Below are positions 37,625 through 47,253 of a stretch of DNA of 64,000 nucleotides, piece after piece; the stretch's first letter is position 1, and the number at the start of each line of letters is the position of its first letter. The DNA lies in contig NZ_CP141050.1 of the NCBI RefSeq assembly GCF_034627025.1, positions 1 through 64,000 on the forward strand. The letters run 5' to 3'. The notes under the pieces are model-generated. The model had not been told where the DNA came from, did no database searches, and worked only from the letters and a program-made list of their open reading frames with translations. The position numbers were made by a program, and so were the translations under genes. Source of the stretch: Microvirga lotononidis. Its GTDB lineage: Bacteria; Pseudomonadota; Alphaproteobacteria; Rhizobiales; Beijerinckiaceae.

Positions 37625-38641
37625 TCACGGCGGGCTGGCGTCGATGGCACCGGGGACAGTTGATGAAGATGATTCGACACTGCTCCGTGGAAGGAAGAAC
37701 AGCCATGTCACGAGCACGAAGGGGGCGGTCAGTGCCGGGATGGCCAATGGCATCAAGGCAACGTTCAGGGCCGATTGTGCGATCACCGTGAACACGGTTC
37801 CTACCGCAGCATACATGGCGGCGCGACCACTTGGCCGATAGAGGACCGTTCCGAGCGCAATCGCCGTCAGGACCGGGCTGAAGCCGAGAAGGCCCCCGGT
37901 GATCAAGCTGCTCTCGGCGCCCAGGAGATGGGCAGTCAGGACCGCCAAGATTGCGCCCCCGAGGGCGAACACAGCCGAGGCGAGGGAATTCACCGCGAGG
38001 CCGATGAGGAAAATCAAGGCCGCAAGGCCGCTCGCCTTCAGGAAGACCTGCGAAATGCTCAGGAGGGTTCCTCCGACAAGATCTATCACCTGGAGCGGGC
38101 TTGCCTCGTAGGCCTGGAAGGGAACGACAACACTGCCGGTCGGGAGCGCCGTGCCCATCAGCCCAGAAAAGCCGTAGGACGCCAGCAGAAGCAGCCATGT
38201 GACGACAACGAACGGAAAGGTCAGGGCGGAGGCACCCCAGGGCTTTAATGCGTTGGCGATCCCGCACGTGGCGACGACCGAGACCGCCGCTCCCAGCACC
38301 ACGTAGCCCCAGAGTAACGTTCCGGGCGCGAGAAACGTCGCCAAGGCGAGCCCGACGAGCACTCCGTTATAGCCGTAAAGGCCCGCTGCTATGGACGCTG
38401 GGTCGAGCCGAAGCCAATAAGCCGTCAAGGTCGCGATGATGACGGCGACCACACCCGCGATCGCCACGTGCGGCACGCCAGCCGCGTATGAGCCCCAGGC
38501 AATGGCGATGAGGAAGAGAAGGCCAGTCAGCGGGTTGTCCTGGAACATCACCTGCCCGATGCCACGCAGGTTGGCGTCCACGAACCGCAAGACAGCCGAC
38601 GACGTGCACAGGATGTCCCATTTTGCAAGAAGCCCCTGCAT
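37625..38641 (-). CDS. Urea transporter (UT family)
   Basis: About 338 residues with around ten hydrophobic segments. It has the family motif GQVMFQDNPLTGLLFLIAIAWGSY near the start and a repeat in the second half (SISQVFLKASGLAALIFLIGLA), reflecting the two-fold internal symmetry of urea channels. It should let urea across the inner membrane to supply the urease encoded upstream. The start at 38641 has GGAGGTG upstream; a longer frame overlaps ureD. It is last in the urease operon. Confidence 0.92.
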   Translation of the reverse strand: MQGLLAKWDILCTSSAVLRFVDANLRGIGQVMFQDNPLTGLLFLIAIAWGSYAAGVPHVAIAGVVAVIIATLTAYWLRLDPASIAAGLYGYNGVLVGLALATFLAPGTLLWGYVVLGAAVSVVATCGIANALKPWGASALTFPFVVVTWLLLLASYGFSGLMGTALPTGSVVVPFQAYEASPLQVIDLVGGTLLSISQVFLKASGLAALIFLIGLAVNSLASAVFALGGAILAVLTAHLLGAESSLITGGLLGFSPVLTAIALGTVLYRPSGRAAMYAAVGTVFTVIAQSALNVALMPLAIPALTAPFVLVTWLFFLPRSSVESSSSTVPGAIDASPP

Positions 38642-38703
38642 CGTCACCTCCACGATACGGCTATGTCCTCCAACGACGCATTGCCACAAGGCCGACTGTC
38701 CTG

Positions 38704-39654
38704 TCATCGCCATAGGAACGGCGGCGGGAGGTCCGCACCGGTGACTTCCTTGCGCACGACTCCCCAGAACTCCCGCACCTTGGCCTTCACCCGGGCCGTA
38801 TCGTGGCCCAGCACCTTGTAGACTAGGCCTGCGTCATTCGGCAGCCGGCAAGCCCCGAAAGCCACGCCGTCAGCCATTTGAACGTCAGCCTCCGCCCGCT
38901 CAAGGATGCGCTCCGCCTTGTCCTTGGGCGTGCAAAGGATCACGTTGCCAAACACATCAAAGGCATTCATCACACCCGTCTGCCGCATCGCAAAGCACTC
39001 GGGCTCGATCACGAGTTTTTCCGTGAACAACGTGCGGCCATCCGGGCGCACCGCCGCAACCGACAGCGAGATCACGGTTGCGCCAAAACATTCGTCAGGA
39101 TGATGATGCTTCCGGCCGGGCTGGAGGATCTCCGACAGGAGCAACGTGGCCGACGGTGCAACGCAGACCTGTGTGTTGCTGACAAAGCGTGCACGCCGAT
39201 GAGGGATGATGGGCTCGGGAACAAACTCGAGGTAGGCGTCCTCAGCCAGCGTAACAGTCTGAGTTTGGACCGCGTAGTTGGCATCCATCCCATGGATCTT
39301 GGTGGCCGATTGTGACGTAACCTGCGCCTGCGCCCCATGACCGAGTTGGAGGTCGAGGGCCATCCGGTCTCCCTGGAGAATGCAACCCGTGGTCGTGATG
39401 AGAAACACGGTGGCCAGACCGGGTATTTCCTGGTCGCAATACAGCGCACGCTGGGCCAGGTACGGGACACGGCGCTCGAGGGTCGCCAGGATGGTCCGGC
39501 TGCCGCGGGTCTCGAACCCAAGCCGCAGGTAGCCCGTCTTGCCAACGGTGCCGCTCTTCATCTGAGCCGGCTCGTCCTGGAACGCGGCCAGTTCCGGAAC
39601 GGACGCGCCTAGGGCTTCGGCCGCCGCCCACGGCGGCGAGCCCGCCTGTATCAT
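38704..39654 (-). CDS. ureD: Urease accessory protein UreD
   Basis: 316 residues. Typical segments are seen: [47 protein letters not shown] and [15 protein letters not shown]. UreD forms the scaffold of the UreDFG complex that loads nickel and CO2 onto the urease apoenzyme. Its ATG overlaps the ureG stop as ATGA. The N-terminal 35 residues are longer than in many UreD proteins. The order ureG-ureD at the operon end is less common than ureD first. Confidence 0.92.
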   Translation of the reverse strand: MIQAGSPPWAAAEALGASVPELAAFQDEPAQMKSGTVGKTGYLRLGFETRGSRTILATLERRVPYLAQRALYCDQEIPGLATVFLITTTGCILQGDRMALDLQLGHGAQAQVTSQSATKIHGMDANYAVQTQTVTLAEDAYLEFVPEPIIPHRRARFVSNTQVCVAPSATLLLSEILQPGRKHHHPDECFGATVISLSVAAVRPDGRTLFTEKLVIEPECFAMRQTGVMNAFDVFGNVILCTPKDKAERILERAEADVQMADGVAFGACRLPNDAGLVYKVLGHDTARVKAKVREFWGVVRKEVTGADLPPPFLWR

Positions 39655-40295
39655 GCCGATGCCCTCTCGGCCACATTGATGTCGAACAGGAACTCCCGTT
39701 CGATCATCTCGACCAGTTCCGGGATGCCCTCCTCGGTCTTGCAGTTGGTGAACAGGAAAGGCTTTCCACCCCGCATCAGGGTCGAGTCGTCCCGCATCAC
39801 ATCGAGGCTTGCCCCGACGTAGGGGGCGAGATCGGTCTTGTTGATGACCAGGATGTCGGAATGCGTGATGCCGGGCCCGTTCTTCCGCGGGATCTTATCC
39901 CCCGCCGCAACGTCGATGACGTAGATGAAGTAGTCGACGAGCGCCGGCGAGAAGGTGAGGGTCAGGTTGTCGCCCCCGCTTTCGATCAACATCACGTCGC
40001 TGTCCGGAAAGCGCTCCTCCATGTCCTCGACCGCCGCGAGGTTCATGCTCGGGTCCTCGCGGACGGCCGTGTGGGGACACGCGCCGGTCTCCACTCCGAG
40101 GATGTGTTCCTGCAACAGGACTCCCTTGAGGGAGCGCTGCACGTGCTTGGCATCCTCGGTCGTGACCACGTCGTTCGTGATGATGAGGACCTTGATGCCG
40201 CGCTCGAGCAACCGTGGGGTAATCGCCTCAACGATCGCGGTCTTCCCGGAGCCGACGGGGCCGCCGATGCCGATGCGCGTGGTTTTCTTGGTCAT
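39651..40295 (-). CDS. ureG: Urease accessory GTPase UreG
   Basis: 214 residues. P-loop GGPVGSGKT at 11-19; [13 protein letters not shown] holds the Cys-Pro-His nickel-binding motif; [13 protein letters not shown] and [11 protein letters not shown] complete the SIMIBI GTPase pattern. It hydrolyses GTP while nickel is delivered to urease. GGGAGAGG lies upstream of the ATG. Confidence 0.96.
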   Translation of the reverse strand: MTKKTTRIGIGGPVGSGKTAIVEAITPRLLERGIKVLIITNDVVTTEDAKHVQRSLKGVLLQEHILGVETGACPHTAVREDPSMNLAAVEDMEERFPDSDVMLIESGGDNLTLTFSPALVDYFIYVIDVAAGDKIPRKNGPGITHSDILVINKTDLAPYVGASLDVMRDDSTLMRGGKPFLFTNCKTEEGIPELVEMIEREFLFDINVAERASA

Positions 40296-40307
40296 TCGCC
40301 TCTCCCA

Positions 40308-41015
40308 TCAATTCATGAACAGGCGCACGTGTGCCTTGATGTGGACCGCGGCCAGGATCTCCATGAGGGGCGCGTAGCCGGACATGTCCGTCAGGCGCGC
40401 CTTGGCCGCTCGCTCGTGGGCCGCCTCGATGTGCTCGCTCAGTTCATAGAGGATCCTCTGCGTCTCGAGATGGCTCACCTTCATCAGCCGCAGCGCCGCG
40501 CCGAGAATGGGTGCCGCGATCCCGTAGTGGTGCACTGCGAAGGCGTGAAGCTCGGACAGGTCCTGGACAGCAAAGTTGATCGCCAGCGCGACCGGGTAAC
40601 ATCCGTGTCCCTGTCCCTTCCGGATACGGTCATGCCACACGTGGAGCAGCGGAGCGCCCAGGACATGCACGCCCATTTCGGTGAACTTCCTGCCCATGCG
40701 CACCGACATGGTCCGCGCCTCGTCTGAGAGCTTGCGGGCGTAGACCGCCTCATCGATGCGAATGAGCTCGGTGACGTCGCCTGCCATTGCCGCTCGATGG
40801 GCGGCGATCAAGGCGATCCCGTCGCCGCGAGCCGCCTGTTGAACCGCCGTTAGGGTGAACGCGAGCAGGGTCGATGCATCGGTGACTACGCCTTTCTGGA
40901 CCGCCGATTCCAGCCCGGACGAGAAGGCGAATCCGCCGATCGGGAACATCGAGTCGCCGAATTGCAGCATGTGTGCGAGCGCCGACACCTGGACCGTCGT
41001 GGCAGCATCAGCCAT
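40308..41015 (-). CDS. ureF: Urease accessory protein UreF
   Basis: About 235 residues from the start at 41015 (MADAATTVQVSALAHMLQFGDSMFPIGGFAFSSGLES). The SMFPIGGFAFSSGLE stretch is the UreF signature. UreF acts as a GTPase regulator in the UreDFG complex. The ATG lies within the last codons of ureE (8-base overlap). A frame beginning at 41084 would add 23 residues with a repeated MNTEG, which is read by ureE in another frame and is probably not translated as UreF. Confidence 0.92.
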   Translation of the reverse strand: MADAATTVQVSALAHMLQFGDSMFPIGGFAFSSGLESAVQKGVVTDASTLLAFTLTAVQQAARGDGIALIAAHRAAMAGDVTELIRIDEAVYARKLSDEARTMSVRMGRKFTEMGVHVLGAPLLHVWHDRIRKGQGHGCYPVALAINFAVQDLSELHAFAVHHYGIAAPILGAALRLMKVSHLETQRILYELSEHIEAAHERAAKARLTDMSGYAPLMEILAAVHIKAHVRLFMN

Positions 41016-41628
41016 GGCGATGCTCTCGGTGGGAATGTGCCGACCCTCCGTGTTCATGGACATGCCCTCCGTGTTCATGAACATGCGAATGCACCGGGCC
41101 CTCGGCCCCGCCGAAGAGCCGGCGCGACTCGTGGGGGGTGAGATACGAGATGACCTCCGTGCCGGGCGCGAATTCGTACTGGACGTGCTCGAAGGCGTGC
41201 GTTCGCATGACCGAATCCATCACCTTGCGGTCAATCGTCAGCGGCACGTAGACGACATGACCCTTGACCAGGGCCGGCCAATGCTGGTTGCCCATGGCGT
41301 GACCGAGCTCGATGCAGGTCCGCATCGCCACCTCGGGGGCAGCGTGCATAAGGTCATCCAGATGCACGATCATGACGTCGCGCAGCTCGATCCTGGCAAT
41401 GACGGCTAGAGGAACCTGCGGATCCCACAGCATCACGTCGCCGTCGCGGATATGGGTGTCCCGGCTGAGGGAGACAGCCAGCACCGAACCCTTCCTGCTG
41501 GCCTTTCGGAAGCGGCTCTTCTGCGCCTCCCATTGATCGAGATGCAGCACGTCGATCTCGGCATCCTTCAGACGGGCAGCCCATTCCGGATCGCCGATAT
41601 TGCCCAAAACCGTTTCGATGATGACCAT
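41008..41628 (-). CDS. ureE: Urease nickel metallochaperone UreE with His-rich tail
   Basis: 206 residues. The N-terminal domain (to about 75) and the nickel-binding middle domain with HAMGNQHWP are normal. The C-terminal tail (about 178-206: HSHVHEHGGHVHEHGGSAHSHREHRHG, rich in His) resembles the nickel-storing tail of Klebsiella UreE, which is absent from many species. This suggests high nickel buffering. The HEHGG unit is repeated. It starts 12 bases after ureC ends. Confidence 0.95.
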   Translation of the reverse strand: MVIIETVLGNIGDPEWAARLKDAEIDVLHLDQWEAQKSRFRKASRKGSVLAVSLSRDTHIRDGDVMLWDPQVPLAVIARIELRDVMIVHLDDLMHAAPEVAMRTCIELGHAMGNQHWPALVKGHVVYVPLTIDRKVMDSVMRTHAFEHVQYEFAPGTEVISYLTPHESRRLFGGAEGPVHSHVHEHGGHVHEHGGSAHSHREHRHG

Positions 41629-41640
41629 GCGACGATCCTG

Positions 41641-43362
41641 TCAGCTAAAGAAATACTTCTGGTTCAGGGAAACCGACTTCAATGGCGGCACCGTCGCGTG
41701 CGTGCCGTCGACGGTGACGGCGAATGTCTCTGGGTTCACTTCGATGTTGGGGGTGCCGGTATTGCGGACCATGTCGCGTTTGCCGATCTTGCGCACGTTC
41801 CCGACCGGATGAACCTGCCGCCGCAGTCCCAGCCGTTCCTTAACCCCGGAGGCGTGTGCCGCACCAGACACGAAGGTGATGCAGGTCTCCGGCAGGGCAT
41901 TGCCATAGGCGCCGAACATTGGTCTGTAGTAAACCGGCTGCGGCGTGGGCAGGGATGCATTGGGGTCGCCCATGACTGCCCAACTGATGAACCCGCCCTT
42001 GATGACCATCCTCGGCTTCGCCCCGAAGAAGGCCGGTTCCCACAGCACGAGGTCGGCGATCTTGCCGACCTCGATCGAGCCGAGCATGTCGGCGATGCCA
42101 TGGGTGATCGCCGGATTGATCGTGATTTTGGCGACATAGCGCAGCACCCGGTGGTTGTCGTTGCCCGAGGCATCCTCAGGGAGTTTGCCGCGCTGGGTCT
42201 TCATCGCATCCGCCGTCTGGATGCACCGCAGCCAGCACTCGCCGATCCGGCCCATCGCCTGGGAATCGCTCGAGAACATCGAGATCACGCCCATGTCCTG
42301 GAGAACGTTCTCCGCCGCGATGGTCTCGGCCCGGATGCGGCTTTCGGTGAATGCTACGTCCGACGGGATGTCGGGACTGAGGTGGTGGCACACCATGATC
42401 ATGTCGTAGAGCTCTGCCTGCGAGTTGATCCCGTAGGGGAGCGTGGGGTTGGTCGAGGACGGAAGGACGTTGGGGAGGCCGGCGATCTTGATGATGTCCG
42501 GGGCATGGCCACCGCCCGAACCTTCGGTATGGAAGGAGTGCACGGCGCGGCCCTCGAATGCCGCAATCGAGTCGTCGACGAACCCGGATTCATTGAGCGT
42601 ATCGGTGTGGATGCAGACCTGGACGTCCATGTCGTCGGCGACCGCGAGCGCCGAGCGCAGAGCTGCGGGGCTGGTGCCCCAGTCCTCGTGGCACTTGAAG
42701 CCGACGGCGCCGGCCTCGATCTGTTCGACCAGCGCGGCCTTGCCATGCCCGTGGCCCTTGCCAAGGATGCCGACATTGATCGGCCAGCCTTCGAACGCCC
42801 GCAACATCATCGTGACGTTCCCGGGACCAGACGTGACCGACGTGGCATTGGAGCCATCCGACGGGCCGGTGCCTCCGCCGATCAGCGTGGTGGTGCCGTT
42901 CGAAAGCGCCGCTTGGGCCTGTTGGGGGCTGATGAAGTGAATGTGCGTGTCGATGCCGCCGGGCGTCAGGATCAGATGCGATCCCGAGATCGCATCGGTG
43001 GCGAGCCCGATCTCGAGGCCGGGCGTGATCCGGTCCATCGTCTGGCGATTGCCGGCCTTGCCAATGGCACAGATGCGGCCGTCCTTGATCCCGATATCGG
43101 CTTTCACCACACCGAGGACGGCGTCGACGATGGTCACGTTGGTAATCACCAGATCGGGGGCGCCGTTTGCTCGCGTCACCTGGTTGTCCATGCCCATGCC
43201 TTCGCGCATGCTCTTGCCGCCGCCGAAGACAATCTCGTCGCCGTGGCCGCCACGCAGATCGCGTTCGATCTCGATGAACAAGCCGGTATCGCCCAGGCGG
43301 ATGCGGTCGCCGGTCGTCGGGCCGAAAAGGCCGACGTATTCCTGTCGCGAGATGGTTGGCAT
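41641..43362 (-). CDS. ureC: Urease alpha subunit UreC
   Basis: 573 residues, full length. Nickel ligands and catalytic residues are all visible: GGIDTHIHF (His 140, 142), carbamylated Lys 223 in GFKCHEDWG, His 252 in CIHTDT, His 278 in HSFHTEG, flap Cys 325 with His 326-327 in MVCHHL, and Asp 366 in FSSDSQAM. It hydrolyses urea to ammonia and carbamate in the cytosol, as a trimer of UreABC. In the GFKCHEDWG motif, Cys follows the carbamylated Lys, where Ile or Leu is frequent. GGAGG lies upstream of the ATG. Confidence 0.98.
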   Translation of the reverse strand: MPTISRQEYVGLFGPTTGDRIRLGDTGLFIEIERDLRGGHGDEIVFGGGKSMREGMGMDNQVTRANGAPDLVITNVTIVDAVLGVVKADIGIKDGRICAIGKAGNRQTMDRITPGLEIGLATDAISGSHLILTPGGIDTHIHFISPQQAQAALSNGTTTLIGGGTGPSDGSNATSVTSGPGNVTMMLRAFEGWPINVGILGKGHGHGKAALVEQIEAGAVGFKCHEDWGTSPAALRSALAVADDMDVQVCIHTDTLNESGFVDDSIAAFEGRAVHSFHTEGSGGGHAPDIIKIAGLPNVLPSSTNPTLPYGINSQAELYDMIMVCHHLSPDIPSDVAFTESRIRAETIAAENVLQDMGVISMFSSDSQAMGRIGECWLRCIQTADAMKTQRGKLPEDASGNDNHRVLRYVAKITINPAITHGIADMLGSIEVGKIADLVLWEPAFFGAKPRMVIKGGFISWAVMGDPNASLPTPQPVYYRPMFGAYGNALPETCITFVSGAAHASGVKERLGLRRQVHPVGNVRKIGKRDMVRNTGTPNIEVNPETFAVTVDGTHATVPPLKSVSLNQKYFFS

Positions 43363-43413
43363 GAAAGCCTCCAGACAAGTGGATCGATGCGTCCCTCCGA
43401 ACCAAGGTCCGGT

Positions 43414-43863
43414 TCAGGATGTCGGTGGCGACGAGCGGTAGCCCCGCTGCTCAGCCAGCGCCACGGCCGCTGCCTTGCGTTTGGCGGCATCATTTCCGGC
43501 CGTCGGACCGTCGACGAGATTGTTGAACCCGAAGACGGCACGCTCGCCGCCATAGGGGACGAGCTGCACCTCGCGCTCGTCGCCGGGCTCGAAGCGGGTT
43601 GCCGTGGATGATGGAATGTTGAGGTGGAGACCGAACGCCGCGGGACGGTCGAACTCCAAGGCAGGATTGACCTCGAAAAAGTGAAAATGCGACCCGACTT
43701 GGATCGGTCGGTCGCCGGTATTGCGCACCTTGAGCGTCGTCTCCGCCCTGTCGTCATCAAAGGTGATTGGCGCCGGGCTGCAAACGTAGCCGCCGACCGG
43801 TACGTCGAATGTCGCCGGGTCAACGTCGGGGTCAACGGCCGGTCCTGTCTTCGGTCCACCCAT
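43414..43863 (-). CDS. ureB: Urease beta subunit UreB
   Basis: 149 residues, longer than the usual 100-110. The beta core is clear ([41 protein letters not shown] and [11 protein letters not shown]). The extra length lies at both ends: an N-terminal [18 protein letters not shown] and a C-terminal [31 protein letters not shown] precedes the ATG. It is the second gene of the operon. Confidence 0.95.
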   Translation of the reverse strand: MGGPKTGPAVDPDVDPATFDVPVGGYVCSPAPITFDDDRAETTLKVRNTGDRPIQVGSHFHFFEVNPALEFDRPAAFGLHLNIPSSTATRFEPGDEREVQLVPYGGERAVFGFNNLVDGPTAGNDAAKRKAAAVALAEQRGYRSSPPTS

Positions 43864-43896
43864 CTTGCCACCTCCTCGTTGAACGAAACATCCCGG

Positions 43897-44199
43897 TTAT
43901 TGAATCGGCCTGTGAACGGTGACGAGACGGCTCCCGTCAGTGAAGATGGCTTCGACCTGCACAATGGGAATGAGATCGGGGACACCGTCCATGACATCGG
44001 CAGCGGTCAATGCCCCGCTGGCGTCCTTGGTCACGTCCTCGATCGTCTTGCCGGCTCGGGCGCCGTCGAGCGCAACGGCGGATATGACCGCGACGGCCTC
44101 CGGATAGTTGAGCTTCAGGCCCTTGGCTTTTCGTTTCAAGGCGACATCGGCCATCATGTAAATGAGGAGTTTGTCGAACTCGCGCGGGGTGAGTTGCAT
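43897..44199 (-). CDS. ureA: Urease gamma subunit UreA
   Basis: 100 residues, standard for a separate gamma subunit. [40 protein letters not shown] and [19 protein letters not shown] are hallmarks. The start at 44199 has GGAGG seven bases upstream. It is the first gene of the leftward operon ureA-ureB-ureC-ureE-ureF-ureG-ureD-urea transporter. The promoter should lie in the gap shared with the divergent hupE-like gene. Confidence 0.97.
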   Translation of the reverse strand: MQLTPREFDKLLIYMMADVALKRKAKGLKLNYPEAVAVISAVALDGARAGKTIEDVTKDASGALTAADVMDGVPDLIPIVQVEAIFTDGSRLVTVHRPIQ

Positions 44200-44341
44200 C
44201 GCTTCCTCCAGGTCTTGTTCCCCAGGCCACAGACGCTGGGGCATGGGCTCAAGTGGGGCTCGATGACCGTCATTCGATCGGCTTAGCAACGATGCGAACC
44301 GCTGCTGGCCGAGAGTGTATCCCCGGGGAGCCGCCCGTCCA

Positions 44342-44358
44342 TCGGGTGTAACCCTGAA
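44342..44358 (+). promoter_or_regulatory. GGG-N5-CCC motif, copy 9
   Basis: Reads TCGGGTGTAACCCTGAA. It lies about 145 bases upstream of ureA and may tie urease to the same regulator as the stress genes. This is inference. Confidence 0.38.
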
Positions 44359-44515
44359 CCCCTGCCGGAAATGTCAGCAGAAACATCGAAAACATTCGGC
44401 TGCGATTCAGAGGCGGCTCCCCGCGTGCAGGGGACGTGTCATGCCGGCGGTGCCGGCAGTTAGCTCAAGACCAGCGTTCCGATCGGTCCCGCCCCGTATT
44501 GTCCCCGCACGATCC

Positions 44516-44533
44516 AAGGGTTTTTCCCAATGG
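44516..44533 (-). promoter_or_regulatory. GGG-N5-CCC motif, copy 10, reverse orientation
   Basis: On the minus strand it reads CATTGGGAAAAACCCTTG, sharing CATTGGGAAAAACCC with copy 2 at 14731-14745. It lies about 160 bases upstream of the hupE-like gene. Confidence 0.35.
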
Positions 44534-44693
44534 TCAGGCGTCCCGAGAGGGGGGAAGATATGCGCGCCGTGCAGGACCGGTTCGATCGCCGGAGGTCCGA
44601 CGCAAGATCTGTTGCGGTCCATCTGTTTCCCGGTTCGTTCCCCGGCGCAGGGGAGCAGGCCCAGGATTGTCCTTGAGCGAGAAGGAGAAAGCC

Positions 44694-45293
44694 ATGATTC
44701 GTCCTATCATTGCGGCACTGGCTTCGGCCGTCATGTTGGCTCCAACCGCTGCGCTTGCGCATACCGGGCACGGTGATGCGGCAGGGTTCACCTATGGCAT
44801 CGCTCACCCCATCAGCGGGATCGACCATGTCCTGGCCATGGTGTCCGTCGGCCTATTGGCCGCCCTAATCGGCGGGAGAGCCCTGTGGCTGCTGCCGTTG
44901 ACATTCATCTCCGTCATGGCAGGAGCGGCCGTTCTCGGGATGACCGGGTTCGACCTCCCGTCCTTCGAGGTCTGGATCGCCGGCTCCCTGGTCGCACTAG
45001 GGCTTGCCGTCGCCTATCCGTCTCATCTGTCATCCCTAACGGGCGCAGGCCTTATCGCCGTGCTTGCCGTCTTCCACGGTTATGCCCATGGAGCCGAGAT
45101 GCCTGCCGGAGCATCCGGTCTCGCTTACGCAGCCGGCTTCGTGATGGGGACGGTCCTGCTGATCGGCATCGGAACCGGCGCTGCACTGCTGGCCGGCATT
45201 AAGGGCGGACAACTGGGCCCGCGCGTCCTGCGTGGTGGTGGTGGGGCGGCCATTGGCCTTTATGGCCTCGCTGCCCTGTCCGTTGCCCTCTGA
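44694..45293 (+). CDS. HupE/UreJ-family nickel permease
   Basis: 199 residues. A signal-like start ends ALAH. The His-rich N-terminus HTGHGDAAGFTYGIAHPISGIDHVLAM carries the HP-x5-DH motif of the HupE/UreJ family. Five more hydrophobic segments follow. The family brings nickel (sometimes cobalt) into the cell for hydrogenase or urease; adjacency to the urease operon favours nickel for urease (UreJ-like). AAGGAG precedes the ATG. Transcribed divergently from ureA. Confidence 0.9.
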   Translation: MIRPIIAALASAVMLAPTAALAHTGHGDAAGFTYGIAHPISGIDHVLAMVSVGLLAALIGGRALWLLPLTFISVMAGAAVLGMTGFDLPSFEVWIAGSLVALGLAVAYPSHLSSLTGAGLIAVLAVFHGYAHGAEMPAGASGLAYAAGFVMGTVLLIGIGTGAALLAGIKGGQLGPRVLRGGGGAAIGLYGLAALSVAL

Positions 45294-45415
45294 GCTGCCA
45301 TGGGACCTGCCATGACATGCGCGGAACCGGCCACTTGGTGAGTTCCGGGCCGGAGCCTGGACGTCTCAGCGGCAATTGAGCCGCTGCACCCCAGTTCCTG
45401 GAAAGAAGGTCTGTC

Positions 45416-46861
45416 ATGGGTCTCATCGGGATATTGGTCGCACTCGCGCTGCTCATGTGGCTGGCCTACCGGGGATGGAGCGTCCTCATGGTTGCCCCGG
45501 CCGCGGCACTTCTGGCTGCCCTGATCTCCGGTGAGCCGCTGCTTGCCCATTGGACGCAGACCTACATGGGCGGGGCTGCACGGTTTGTCGCGCAATGGTT
45601 TCCGATGTTCCTGCTCGGCGGTCTGTTCGGCAAGCTCATGGACGACAGCGGTTCGATCAGCGCGATCGCGCGCTTCCTGACCAAGCAGTTGGGGGTGCGC
45701 CGGACGATGCTTGCGGTCGTGCTCGCCTCGGCCGTCGTCACCTATGGAGGTGTCAGCGTCTTCGTCGCCTTCTTCGTTCTTGTACCGATGGCGCGGGAGA
45801 TGTTCAAGGCCGCGGACCTCCCGGCCCGCCTGATGCCAGCGGCCATCGGGCTTGGTGCCTTCACGTTCACCATGTCGGTGATGCCGGGAACCCCCTCGGT
45901 CAACAACGCCATTCCGATGCCTTACTTCGGCACGACGACCTTCGCGGCCCCTGGGCTGAGCCTCATAGCGTCGGCGATCATCGTCGCCTTTGGCATGTGG
46001 TGGCTCGGCCGGGCCGAGGCCGCCGCGCGCAAGGCTGGTGAAGGCTACACCGGCGGGACGGGAACCACTCCTGTCATTGACGAGATGGTTCGCGAGCAGG
46101 CGGCGCCGGCGGGCGACTTCGACCCGGCCGAGTTGCAGCATGGCCAGCGGGCCGAGAACGGGCCGCCCTTCGTCCTGGCCGTGCTGCCCCTCGTCGTCGT
46201 CATCGTCACGAACTTCCTGATGTCGCTTGTCGTGTTCCCGCGCCTCGACTTCTCGTTCCTGTCCGAGCCCCGGTGGGGCGGGACGTCCTTCGGGGCCGTG
46301 AGCGGCGTCTGGTCGGTCATCGTTGCCTTGGCGGCCGCAAACCTGACTGTCCTTCTCGTCAACTTCCGGCGCCTGCCATCCCCCCGCGAAAGCCTGGACG
46401 CCGGCGCGAACTCCGCGGCCTTGCCGATGCTGATGATCGCCAGTCTCGTCGGCTTCGGTGCGGTCGTTGCTGCACTACCGGCGTTCGAGACGGTTCGCGA
46501 TGCGGTCTTCGCGATCCAGGGAGGACCGCTGGTCTCGCTTTCCGTCGCGATGAATGTGCTGGCGGGATTGACCGGTACCGCGTCCGGCGGGATGGCAATC
46601 GTTCTCAATGCTTTCGGCGGCGACTTCATGCGCCTTGCCAGTGAGCACAACATCGATCCCGAATTGATGCACCGGATCACGACGATGAGCGCTGGAACGC
46701 TGGACGCCCTTCCCCACAACGGCACGGTGTTACTGCTCCTTCAAATCAGCGGCCTGACCCACGGTGAAAGCTATCTGGACATGGTGATGACCGTGATCGT
46801 CAGTTGCATCATCGCCCTTGTCGCCGTCCTGGTGCTGGGCTCGGTTTTCGGGTCGTTCTGA
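45416..46861 (+). CDS. GntP-family permease
   Basis: 481 residues with about twelve hydrophobic segments. The family pattern is visible: FVAQWFPMFLLGGLFGKLMDDSGSISAIA near residue 60, GAFTFTMSVMPGTPSVNNAIPM mid-protein and GTLDALPHNGTVLLLLQ near the end. GntP proteins import gluconate or other organic acids with protons; the substrate here is unknown. GGAAAGAAGG lies upstream of the ATG. It follows hupE by 122 bases on the same strand, but no link with nickel or urea is evident. Confidence 0.88.
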   Translation: MGLIGILVALALLMWLAYRGWSVLMVAPAAALLAALISGEPLLAHWTQTYMGGAARFVAQWFPMFLLGGLFGKLMDDSGSISAIARFLTKQLGVRRTMLAVVLASAVVTYGGVSVFVAFFVLVPMAREMFKAADLPARLMPAAIGLGAFTFTMSVMPGTPSVNNAIPMPYFGTTTFAAPGLSLIASAIIVAFGMWWLGRAEAAARKAGEGYTGGTGTTPVIDEMVREQAAPAGDFDPAELQHGQRAENGPPFVLAVLPLVVVIVTNFLMSLVVFPRLDFSFLSEPRWGGTSFGAVSGVWSVIVALAAANLTVLLVNFRRLPSPRESLDAGANSAALPMLMIASLVGFGAVVAALPAFETVRDAVFAIQGGPLVSLSVAMNVLAGLTGTASGGMAIVLNAFGGDFMRLASEHNIDPELMHRITTMSAGTLDALPHNGTVLLLLQISGLTHGESYLDMVMTVIVSCIIALVAVLVLGSVFGSF

Positions 46862-47253
46862 CGACCGGGACATCACTGCGACGCCTGGCGCCAAACACAT
46901 CGAGCGGTATTTCTCCCGAGGGATGCGGCACCGCCGGCTCCACCAGAACATCTCGGGCGAGTAGTAGCGCCGAGTCAGGAGACCGGAACGTCGCCTTTTG
47001 GCACTCCTGAGACGTAGGCACTTGGTCCGCTTCGGCGGTCATGAGCCGACGTTCGTTGGGCAGCCGGAAGGTGAAAGGTTGACCCGTTCCTGGCCTTTAA
47101 GCCGTTTTTTGTGCTAAGTTGGAAAGGCAGTGTCCCTCAACATTGAGGCGACAGCGCTTTGGTATGTTTCTATAATCGCCATCGCGTCTTGCGAGGGCCT
47201 GGCGTGTTGAACACCGCCAACGTCGAGCATCCTCGATCCAAGGAGCGCGTGTC
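46862..47253. other. Intergenic, 392 bases
   Basis: No supported gene. A short stretch around 46960-47090 has no coding character on either strand that I trust. The last 25 bases contain AAGGAG, the ribosome binding site of the next gene. Confidence 0.45.

Larger units (their letters stand above)
44200..44693. other. Divergent promoter region of the urease operon and hupE-like gene
   Basis: 494 bases with two copies of the GGG-N5-CCC motif in opposite orientations (44342-44358 and 44516-44533). No NikR-type nickel operator was recognised, and no gene is supported. The longer open frames here are the out-of-phase upstream part of the hupE frame. Confidence 0.5.

Noticed and set aside
41016..41084. 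A UreF N-terminal extension with repeated MNTEG
   Set aside because: These bases encode the His-rich tail of UreE in another frame, which explains the repeat; the UreF start at 41015 fits the family better.
41452..43611. A 719-residue forward frame across ureC and ureB
   Set aside because: Antisense to well-recognised urease genes; His/Asp/Arg-rich without domain structure.
44200..44693. A NikR operator or nickel riboswitch upstream of ureA/hupE
   Set aside because: No GTATGA-type NikR repeat or NiCo riboswitch core was seen; only the GGG-N5-CCC motif recurs here.
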